Shown piece after piece: positions 1 to 5,525 of a stretch of 6,226 nucleotides of DNA. Position numbers and translations under genes: made by a program. This DNA comes from Rhodospirillaceae bacterium (GTDB taxonomy: Bacteria; Pseudomonadota; Alphaproteobacteria; Rhodospirillales; Magnetovibrionaceae): positions 35,464 to 41,689 of the forward strand of contig NVSZ01000011.1 of assembly GCA_002732845.1 (NCBI GenBank). The letters are read 5' to 3'. Each line of letters opens with the position of its first letter. Position 1 is the stretch's first letter. The notes under the pieces are model-generated. The model had not been told where the DNA came from and ran no database searches. It saw only the letters and a list, made by a program, of their open reading frames with translations.

Positions 1-976
1 TGCGGTTTTTCAAGTCCGCACTATTTTTCACGAAGATCAAATCACCCAAACCGAAGACGGTTCTGCGGAAGACCGATTTTCGACGTGGTACGACCTTAGC
101 CAATCCACCGACTTTAAGGATTTTGAAGAAGCCGTCAAATCCATTGAATATGCCGTAAAAGACATCGAAAAAAAGCACACTGAAGGCACATCCACAGGGC
201 GTGCCTCTGCGTCTATGACCGGGGAGCCGTTAACCCCGGACATCTTACAAGACATCAAACAAAAGCTTTTGGAAGCCCGCATCGGAGATTTGGTGCACCG
301 CCAACCCGCGATCAAAGTGGGCGCCGGCAAAAAACAAGAATTAGCCTTTCGCGAACATTATATTGCGATGGCCGAATTGCGCAAACGCATCGCCCCCAAA
401 ATCAATATTTTTTCCAGCCATTGGTTATTTCAATACTTGTCCGAAACCATCGATGCACGCGTCTTAGAAGTGCTGTCCAGAATTGATTATGCCAACACCC
501 AATATCCGGTCAGCGTCAACTTAAACGTGGCCACCATCATGTCTCGCCCATTTCAAAGCTTTGATGCCATTGTCGGAGACCAGACAAGAAAAGTTATCGT
601 CGAAATTCAGATGATCGATATTTTCGCCAATATGGGAAATTACATTAAGGCCCGCGACTGGCTTCAAGATCGCGGCTACCGGGTCTTGGTGGATGGTTTG
701 AACCCGCTGACCTTAGATTTCTTTAACCCCAAATCTCTAAAGGCCGATTACGTTAAAATGAACTGGGGGCCCGAAGTCCAAGGCGGCGTTGGTCATGAAC
801 AAACCCAACGCATCAAATCGGTGGTCGGCAGCATGAAATTGGGCACGGTGGTGCTTTCTCGTGTTGATTCCGAAGAAGGCGTCAGCTGGGGTTTAGGCCT
901 TGGCATCATCTGTTATCAAGGTCACTTTATTGATAAAGTTGTTTCGGCTATGGCAGCCAAGGGGGCTTTGAAATGA
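1..976 (+). CDS. Degenerate EAL-domain protein, 5'-truncated by window edge
   Basis: The reading frame is open from base 2 to the TGA at 974-976 (324 residues visible). The first in-frame ATG (215) lies inside a region that aligns with the next gene, so the true start is upstream, roughly 95 codons away judging by that paralogue. Most of the fragment resembles an EAL (c-di-GMP phosphodiesterase) domain. Numbered from the first in-window codon, it keeps Asn173 in 'SVNLN' (usual NLS), Glu201 in 'IVEIQ' (usual LELTE), Asp231, Lys252 in 'YVKMN' and Gln306-Gly307. The second Asp of the usual DDFG is Gly232, the Glu of AEGVE is Arg287, and no EAL(L/V)R signature is present. Loss of these metal and catalytic residues suggests it does not hydrolyse c-di-GMP; binding or a protein-interaction role is inferred. 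No membrane segment is visible. It sits 42 nt before a paralogue on the same strand, probably in one operon. Family assignment is fairly sure; function is unknown. Confidence 0.8.
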   Translation, partial: AVFQVRTIFHEDQITQTEDGSAEDRFSTWYDLSQSTDFKDFEEAVKSIEYAVKDIEKKHTEGTSTGRASASMTGEPLTPDILQDIKQKLLEARIGDLVHRQPAIKVGAGKKQELAFREHYIAMAELRKRIAPKINIFSSHWLFQYLSETIDARVLEVLSRIDYANTQYPVSVNLNVATIMSRPFQSFDAIVGDQTRKVIVEIQMIDIFANMGNYIKARDWLQDRGYRVLVDGLNPLTLDFFNPKSLKADYVKMNWGPEVQGGVGHEQTQRIKSVVGSMKLGTVVLSRVDSEEGVSWGLGLGIICYQGHFIDKVVSAMAAKGALK

Positions 977-1018
977 TCTTGGTGATCCAATCTGAAGGGG
1001 AAAAGGACATGCTTTATT

Positions 1019-2296
1019 ATGGCTAAGCAATCTTCTTCCACGTCTCATATGCACCGCCGCACCCAAGAACAATTGTTGTTGGAATATCTTCGCCGTTTGG
1101 AAAATCGCCGTGAAGGCCGTAAAGCCGTGCGCATCAATCTGTCCAGCCTGATGCCCGCCAATCGCCGCGAACACCACATCCGCGCCGCCACCAACAGCTT
1201 TGAAAGCATCGTTAGTGATTTGATGGGACAATTGTTCCAATTGGAAAACCTAGACATATTTTTCGTCTATAAAAACGAAGCCCATGCCCGCGTCGAAGAC
1301 ACCGTGCAAAAGGTCAAATTCCTGTTTTCCGATGATCCGTTGTTTGATAAAGAAAACAAATCGGGCAAAGAATTTCTCACTTGGTTTGATGTCGAAAGTC
1401 AGTACGATGAATTGTTGGACATGGCCCAAGGCATGGGCGATGACAACCGCCCGTCTAGATCTCCGAGTTCTCGATCAAACGTTCGCGAAGCCTTAAAAGC
1501 CCGCCAAGAACACGGCGACCCGCTCAACCCAGAAATTCTCTCGCGCGCCGTTAAAGCTTTGTACCGCACCGACTTAACAAGTTTAGTGCGCCGCCAATTT
1601 GTCTGTGTTGTGAATAAAAAGATGGTCCCCGAACCTCTGTTTTCCGAACTGTTTATTTCGATCGCGGATTTACGTGAAACCATGATGCCGGGCATCAACC
1701 TCACCGCAAACCGCTGGCTGTTTCAGTATTTAACGGAAAGTTTGGACAAATGTGTGCTGTCTTTATTGTCCAAAGCCGATACCTTTATGATGACCGGAGA
1801 CATTAGTTTTAACGTCAATGTTTCCACCCTGATGAGCCCTGATTTCATCGCCTTTGACGAAGGCATGTCGGCCGCACGGCGAGGGTCAATGGTTTTAGAA
1901 CTGCAAAAAGTCGATATTTTTGCCGACTATGGATCGTTCCTGTTTGCCCACGAATTTTGCCGTGAAAAAGGCTACCGCATTTGTTTGGATGGCCTAACTT
2001 ACGAAGACCTGTTGATGATCGACCGCGAACGTTTGGGTGTGGATTACGTCAAAATGACCTGGAGCCCCGATCTTACTGATGGCGGCAATCAAGTTAAAGA
2101 AGACCTTAAAGAGATTGTCAAAGCCGCCGGATCAAAACGTATTATTTTGGCCCGTTGCGATGATCGCGAAGCCATCGATTTTGGCCGTTCAATCGGCATT
2201 CGCTTGTTTCAAGGTCATTATGTCGAACACTTGATCGCCGAAGACGAACGCCGCCGTCAGTTGTTGAAACTGAAACACCGTATCGAACGGGGCTAA
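1019..2296 (+). CDS. Degenerate EAL-domain protein with N-terminal possible GGDEF-like region (tandem paralogue)
   Basis: 425 residues, ATG start with AAGGA at 1002-1006 upstream (12-nt spacing, a little long); no earlier in-frame ATG after the preceding stop. Residues 1-35 are basic and hydrophilic. Residues 36-110 ('GQLFQLENLDIFFVYKN' then 'LFSDDPL') could be a worn GGDEF-type fold without a GGDEF motif, a weak inference. Residues 111-165 look like a charged linker. Residues 166-405 form the EAL-like domain. Retained positions are Asn267 ('NVS'), Glu294 ('LELQ'), Asp324, Lys345 ('YVKMT') and Gln398-Gly399. Altered positions are Gly325 for the second Asp of DD, Thr347 for the Asp of KID, and Arg379 for the Glu of AEGVE. 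These match the changes in the upstream paralogue, for example 'WLFQYLTESLD' versus 'WLFQYLSETID'. It is soluble, with no signal peptide or membrane helix. It is likely catalytically dead and could act as a c-di-GMP receptor or scaffold. It ends in a hairpin shared with convergent cobT. Confidence 0.85.
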   Translation: MAKQSSSTSHMHRRTQEQLLLEYLRRLENRREGRKAVRINLSSLMPANRREHHIRAATNSFESIVSDLMGQLFQLENLDIFFVYKNEAHARVEDTVQKVKFLFSDDPLFDKENKSGKEFLTWFDVESQYDELLDMAQGMGDDNRPSRSPSSRSNVREALKARQEHGDPLNPEILSRAVKALYRTDLTSLVRRQFVCVVNKKMVPEPLFSELFISIADLRETMMPGINLTANRWLFQYLTESLDKCVLSLLSKADTFMMTGDISFNVNVSTLMSPDFIAFDEGMSAARRGSMVLELQKVDIFADYGSFLFAHEFCREKGYRICLDGLTYEDLLMIDRERLGVDYVKMTWSPDLTDGGNQVKEDLKEIVKAAGSKRIILARCDDREAIDFGRSIGIRLFQGHYVEHLIAEDERRRQLLKLKHRIERG

Positions 2297-2314
2297 AGCC
2301 CGGGTTTAGCTTTT
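2292..2314 (+). terminator. Hairpin terminator between convergent genes
   Basis: GCTAAA (2292-2297) pairs perfectly with TTTAGC (2305-2310) around a 7-nt GC-rich centre, followed by TTTT (2311-2314). The left arm contains the TAA stop of the EAL gene (2294-2296). The right arm contains the complement of the cobT stop (2306-2308). The T run favours termination of + strand transcripts; on the - strand the stem is followed by a C run, so it would be weaker there. The stem is short, so this is a moderate call. Confidence 0.5.
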
Positions 2315-3331
2315 GCCGCTGACCCCCGCTTCTTCGAACGTGGCCATATCGTTGTGACAAGCCACAGCGGCCTTGACGATACCCACAGACAACACAGCCC
2401 CGGTGGCTTCGCCCAAACACATGTTCTGGTCCAACACAGCGACCTTGCCCAATTTTTCTAGCAACAATTTATGCCCGGGTTCAGACGATACGTGACCAAT
2501 TTTACAATGGTCTAAGTGACGTTTGCTCATGGCGGCTAAGGGGGCCACGGCAGCGGTGGATACAAAACCGTCCAACATCACCGGAACCTTTTTGATGCGC
2601 GCGCCAATCACCGCACCGACAATAGCGGCCATTTCGCGGCCACCTAAATGTTGCAAGACATCCAATCCATCATGCATGTTGGCGCGATGAATGCCCACGG
2701 CCTTACTGATCACTTCGGCTTTATGGTTCATACCCGTCTGGTCCAAACCTGTGCCGGGTCCGGTCCATGATGTTGAATGTCCACCAAACAAAGCCAAGCA
2801 AATCGCCGAGGCCGATGTGGTATTGCCGATGCCCATTTCGCCTAAGCAGGCCAAGTCAGAGCTGTCATCAATCACGTTCATGCCAAAATAAATCGCTTCG
2901 GCACATTCTTCGTCCGTCATTGCAGGTTTGATGGTGAAATCATTTGTCGGGTTATCCAAATCCATGCTTTCGACACACAAGCCAACGCCCAAGGCATCGC
3001 AAATCTGATTGATCGCGGCTCCACCGCTTTCAAAGTTTTTGACCATCTGTTTGGTCACGTCTTGGGGAAAGGCCGATACGCCTTGTTTAACAACACCATG
3101 GTTTCCGGCAAACACGTGGGCATTTGGACGGGTCATGCGAGGCGGATAACGCCCTTGCCAAACGGCCGTCCACGCCGCCAATTGTTCCAATCGTCCCAAC
3201 GATCCTTGGGGCTTGGTCAACTGTGGTTCGCGTTCTTTAGCGAATTTGGCACAATCCATATCTGGCCCCGGCAAATCCCCCAAAATTTGGCGAACGTCAT
3301 CAAGGCAGCTGATATTTGGCAATTTGGTCAT
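2306..3331 (-). CDS. cobT: Nicotinate-nucleotide:dimethylbenzimidazole phosphoribosyltransferase
   Basis: Transfers phosphoribose from nicotinate mononucleotide to 5,6-dimethylbenzimidazole, giving alpha-ribazole 5'-phosphate, the lower-ligand precursor of cobalamin; cytoplasmic. From the ATG at 3331 it is 341 residues, close to the family norm. Motifs in that numbering are KPQGSLGRLE (40-49), AGNHGVV (75-81), GEMGIGNTT (164-172), the GTGLD region (193-197), DGFVST (254-259), SSEPGH (282-287) and LGEATGA (306-312). Glu308 in the last motif matches the catalytic glutamate known for the Salmonella enzyme. An in-frame TTG at 3347-3349 would add six residues (MCESIT). ATG is preferred as the better codon, although only a weak GAG precedes it at about 9 nt, so the start is not certain. 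The gene is divergent from cobS, whose product uses its product, and convergent with the EAL genes. A candidate promoter lies at 3366-3395. Confidence 0.96.
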   Translation of the reverse strand: MTKLPNISCLDDVRQILGDLPGPDMDCAKFAKEREPQLTKPQGSLGRLEQLAAWTAVWQGRYPPRMTRPNAHVFAGNHGVVKQGVSAFPQDVTKQMVKNFESGGAAINQICDALGVGLCVESMDLDNPTNDFTIKPAMTDEECAEAIYFGMNVIDDSSDLACLGEMGIGNTTSASAICLALFGGHSTSWTGPGTGLDQTGMNHKAEVISKAVGIHRANMHDGLDVLQHLGGREMAAIVGAVIGARIKKVPVMLDGFVSTAAVAPLAAMSKRHLDHCKIGHVSSEPGHKLLLEKLGKVAVLDQNMCLGEATGAVLSVGIVKAAVACHNDMATFEEAGVSGKS

Positions 3332-3359
3332 TGTTATGGACTCGCACAATATTTAAAAT
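3331..3359 (+). promoter_or_regulatory. Candidate sigma70-type promoter for the cobS operon
   Basis: TTGTTA (3331-3336) and TAAAAT (3354-3359) are separated by exactly 17 nt. They match the TTGACA/TATAAT consensus at 4/6 and 5/6 positions. Transcription would begin near 3366, giving a leader of about 50 nt before cobS. The -35 box touches the cobT start codon. This is a pattern match only. Confidence 0.45.
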
Positions 3360-3365
3360 GGCCCT

Positions 3366-3395
3366 AACATAAGCGCACTCAGCGTGTGCTGGCAA
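3366..3395 (-). promoter_or_regulatory. Candidate promoter for cobT
   Basis: Read on the - strand, TTGCCA (3390-3395; 5/6 to TTGACA) is followed after 18 nt by TATGTT (3366-3371; 4/6 to TATAAT). Initiation would fall near 3359, about 28 nt before the cobT ATG. The spacer coincides almost exactly with the inverted repeat at 3372-3390, so a protein bound there could block this promoter. It is weaker than the opposing cobS promoter candidate. Confidence 0.3.
3372..3390. repeat. Imperfect inverted repeat in the cobT-cobS intergenic region
   Basis: AGCGCAC (3372-3378) and GTGTGCT (3384-3390) flank a 5-nt centre. As DNA, 6 of 7 positions are complementary. As + strand RNA, all seven pair with one G-U wobble, giving a stable hairpin about 27 nt before the cobS start. 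No T run follows on either side, so it is unlikely to be a terminator. It could be an operator dyad for a regulator of both divergent units or an RNA hairpin in the cobS leader. It is far smaller than a cobalamin riboswitch. Confidence 0.5.
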
Positions 3396-3402
3396 TTCAT
3401 TT

Positions 3403-3407
3403 GAGGA
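3403..3407 (+). promoter_or_regulatory. Ribosome binding site deciding the cobS start
   Basis: GAGGA lies 10 nt before the ATG at 3418. It is the reason for accepting the long form of CobS with its unusual charged N-terminus rather than an internal Met (codon 25 or 53). Confidence 0.6.
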
Positions 3408-3417
3408 TTCGGATACT

Positions 3418-4377
3418 ATGGTTAAAAAACCGGCTAAAGAACCCGCGGATAATAAAGATCAAAACAAGACTGCACCCAAAGAGCCAGAGATGCTTAAACC
3501 CGATGCCGCCCACGCAGAGTCGGCAACCGAAGATTTTTTCACCCGCTTAATCAATCAATTCAGCGTAGCATGGATGTTTCTCACCCGGATTCCTTTGCCT
3601 TCATGGTGGAACAAATCCAAAGTGATCGAAGCGACAGGCGTTGTTGAAGACGACACAAGCCCCGATAATGATACCGACAAAGGTAAGGGCATGATCCCCC
3701 TGTCCAACACCGTACGGGCTTGGCCTGTTGTTGGTTTGGCCGTTGGCGCTTTGGCCGGCGGGGCCTTGTGGAGCGCCGCTAATTTAGGCCTGCATCCCTT
3801 GGCCGCCAGTTTTGTTGCGATGATCGTGGCGGCTCTGGTCACGGGTGCCATTCACGAAGATGGCCTCGCCGATGTCGCCGACGGATTTGGGGGCGGTGAT
3901 ACCCGAGCAAAAAAGCTTCGCATTATGCGCGATTCACAAATTGGCACCTTTGGCGTGCTGTCTTTATTGCTGATGATTGGTTTTAAGGCCGGGGCCATGG
4001 CGGGCTTTAATGCACCGGGCTTTGCCGCCGCAGCCGTGTTGTCCGCCCATGTTTTATCGCGTTCATTTTTGCCCATGTTGATGATCGCCCTGCCCCCCGC
4101 ACGCCGCAATGGTTTGGGCCAAGGTGCGGGCATTCCCAAAACCGAAAATGCCGTCATGGCTGCCGCCATTGGCGTTTTGATTGCGATTTTAACCCTGGGC
4201 ATTGGTCCGGGCTTGGTCGCCAGTGGCTTAGCCGGATTGGGCGTGGCCAGCGTTGGGGCCATTGCGCAACGCCAAATTCAAGGCTTCACCGGGGATGTCT
4301 TGGGCGCGGCTCAACAGGTTTCCGAAGCCTTGGTTCTGGCGGGTATCGCGGTTGCTTTACGGACGGTCTTTTATTAA
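3418..4377 (+). CDS. cobS: Adenosylcobinamide-GDP ribazoletransferase (cobalamin synthase) with N-terminal extension
   Basis: Joins adenosylcobinamide-GDP to alpha-ribazole (or its 5'-phosphate) to form adenosylcobalamin (phosphate), in the inner membrane. The protein is 319 residues, against about 250 for typical CobS. The family core is clear: 'WMFLTRIPLP' (52-61), the acidic HEDGLADVADGFGGG motif (146-160), MRDSQIGTFG (170-179) and GFTGDVLGAAQQVSE (289-303). Hydrophobic stretches near 103-122, 127-145, 176-196, 202-222, 246-283 and 303-317 fit a polytopic membrane protein. Two parts are not typical. Residues 1-38 are hydrophilic, rich in Lys, Glu, Pro and Ala, and residues 62-97 form a polar, Asp-rich insertion (including 'VEDDTSPDNDTDKGKG') where the family usually has a short loop. 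It is the first gene of the + strand operon, divergent from cobT, and its TAA overlaps the next ATG by one base. The function is sure; the role of the added segments is unknown. Confidence 0.95.
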   Translation: MVKKPAKEPADNKDQNKTAPKEPEMLKPDAAHAESATEDFFTRLINQFSVAWMFLTRIPLPSWWNKSKVIEATGVVEDDTSPDNDTDKGKGMIPLSNTVRAWPVVGLAVGALAGGALWSAANLGLHPLAASFVAMIVAALVTGAIHEDGLADVADGFGGGDTRAKKLRIMRDSQIGTFGVLSLLLMIGFKAGAMAGFNAPGFAAAAVLSAHVLSRSFLPMLMIALPPARRNGLGQGAGIPKTENAVMAAAIGVLIAILTLGIGPGLVASGLAGLGVASVGAIAQRQIQGFTGDVLGAAQQVSEALVLAGIAVALRTVFY

Positions 4378-5021
4378 TGCCGGATATGATCGTGACAAGG
4401 TGGTGGTGGATTCGCCATGCCCCGGTGGTAGATGCGCAATTTGGGCGTCTTTCCGGTCAGGCCGATGTGGACGCCGATCTTTCTGACCTTGAAAGCTTTA
4501 CCCGTTTGGGACCTGAACTTCCAAACGATGCTTTATGGATCGTCAGCACCTTAAAACGCACAGAGCAAACAGCTGAGGCCCTATGCCAGGCCGCGTACTT
4601 AAACATCGAAGCCGTGCGCGAGGCCAGCTTTTCCGAACAAGCCTTTGGAGATTGGACCAACAAAACGTGGGACGAAGTGGGCATCGGCGAAGACGCTCAG
4701 GCATTTTGGAATGACCCCGCCGGAGCCCGTCCGCCCGGCGCACCGTCCGAAAGCTTTGAAGATTTGTATTGCCGGGTTGCGCCGCGTATTGACCAGCTGA
4801 CGTTTGAACATGGCGGGCGTGACATTGTTTGCATTGCCCATGCGGGATCAATCCGCGCCGCCATTGCTTTGGCCTTAAACCTTACCCCTGAACAAGCGTT
4901 GGGCATCGACGTTAAAAATACCGCCCTCACCCGCCTTGACTTTATATCGACGGAACCCAAAGTCTTAGGCCTTGGTCGCTGGCGTGTCATCGGCCTGAAC
5001 CAATTTGGAGACCCTCAGTGA
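4377..5021 (+). CDS. cobC: Histidine phosphatase family protein, probable alpha-ribazole phosphatase
   Basis: Probably removes the 5'-phosphate from alpha-ribazole phosphate or adenosylcobalamin 5'-phosphate, the last step of nucleotide-loop assembly; cytoplasmic. The protein is 214 residues, normal for the phosphoglycerate-mutase-like superfamily. The catalytic set is visible: Arg13-His14 in 'IRHAPV' (RHA rather than RHG), Arg61 in 'STLKRTEQTA', Glu87 in 'SEQAFGDW' as likely acid, and His155 in 'AHAGSIR'. The N-terminal run 'RWWWIRHAPV' is distinctive. The start overlaps the cobS stop as TAATG and has only a weak GGA 13 nt upstream, which suggests translation by reinitiation; an ATG three codons later (4386) is an alternative. 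The last four bases overlap cobU. The superfamily is certain; the substrate is inferred from position between cobS and cobU. The symbol follows Salmonella usage; in the aerobic-pathway nomenclature CobC means a different enzyme (threonine-phosphate decarboxylase). Confidence 0.88.
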   Translation: MPDMIVTRWWWIRHAPVVDAQFGRLSGQADVDADLSDLESFTRLGPELPNDALWIVSTLKRTEQTAEALCQAAYLNIEAVREASFSEQAFGDWTNKTWDEVGIGEDAQAFWNDPAGARPPGAPSESFEDLYCRVAPRIDQLTFEHGGRDIVCIAHAGSIRAAIALALNLTPEQALGIDVKNTALTRLDFISTEPKVLGLGRWRVIGLNQFGDPQ

Positions 5022-5521
5022 TACAAGCGCCCTTAACGTTAATCTTAGGCGGACAACGCTCGGGGAAAAGTGCCTATGCCCAAAGCCTGCTTACATCGGG
5101 CGGCGTGTATTTGGCCACAGGCGAAGGCTCCGACGCCGAAATGTCTGCCCGCATCAAAGCACATCAAGATCGCCGCGGTGAAGGCTGGTTAACGGTCGAA
5201 GAACCCCTTGATCTTGCCTCCGCATTGGCTCAAATGCCAAAAGACAAACCCGTATTGGTCGATAGCCTCGGCATGTGGGTTTCGAACATGCTCTATAAAG
5301 AGCTCCCCTTAGACCTTGAAACCCTCGCAGAAACCCTGCACAACCACCCAACTCCGGTGGTCATCGTTTCTGACATTGTCGGCCTGGGCGTTATCCCCAT
5401 GAACGCCGTGGCGCGTGCGTTTGTCGATACCTTGGGCTCTGCCAATCAAGTGCTCGCCGCCAAGGCCGCCCGCGTCGTCTTAGTCACCGCAGGCCTTTGT
5501 CAAATTTTGAAAGAACAATAA
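5018..5521 (+). CDS. cobU: Adenosylcobinamide kinase / adenosylcobinamide-phosphate guanylyltransferase
   Basis: Bifunctional enzyme (also called CobP) that phosphorylates adenosylcobinamide and then transfers GMP from GTP to give adenosylcobinamide-GDP, the CobS substrate. The protein is 167 residues, slightly short for the family. A P-loop GGQRSGKS lies at 11-18. 'YLATGEGSDAEMSARIKAH' leads to His49, which aligns with the guanylylated His46 of Salmonella CobU. 'WLTVEEP' is at 57-63, and 'VLVDSLGMWVSNML' (79-92) gives the Walker-B-like Asp82. 'VGLGVIPMN' (121-129) and the C-terminal 'VVLVTAGL' (153-160) are family-typical. The usual SNEVG before that Gly-rich turn reads SDIVG (118-122) here, a departure at two normally conserved positions. 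The start is GTG in a GTGA overlap with the preceding stop, supported by GGAG at 5007-5010 with 7-nt spacing. The gene is coupled to the phosphatase and followed 4 nt later by cobW. Confidence 0.95.
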   Translation: MIQAPLTLILGGQRSGKSAYAQSLLTSGGVYLATGEGSDAEMSARIKAHQDRRGEGWLTVEEPLDLASALAQMPKDKPVLVDSLGMWVSNMLYKELPLDLETLAETLHNHPTPVVIVSDIVGLGVIPMNAVARAFVDTLGSANQVLAAKAARVVLVTAGLCQILKEQ

Positions 5522-5525
5522 GAGA

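Noticed and set aside
215..976. ATG at 215 as the start of the first gene
   Set aside because: The frame is open to the left edge and the residues before this ATG align with the paralogue, so the ATG is internal.
977..1018. Short TTGG-TGAT-CCAA hairpin (980-991) in the gap between the EAL-like genes
   Set aside because: The stem is only 4 bp with no T run; it is too weak to call a terminator or regulator.
893..1240. 115-codon open frame on the - strand spanning the gap between the two EAL-like genes
   Set aside because: It overlaps the conserved C-terminus of the first gene and the start of the second, and shows no family resemblance.
3332..3417. Possible cobalamin riboswitch upstream of cobS or cobT
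   Set aside because: The region is about 86 nt, too short for the usual roughly 200-nt element, and I see no B12-box-like segment; only a simple hairpin is present.
3852..4262. 136-codon open frame on the - strand opposite cobS
   Set aside because: It is antisense to the conserved CobS membrane core, has an Ala/Pro/Lys-rich composition typical of a shadow frame, and has no recognisable domain.
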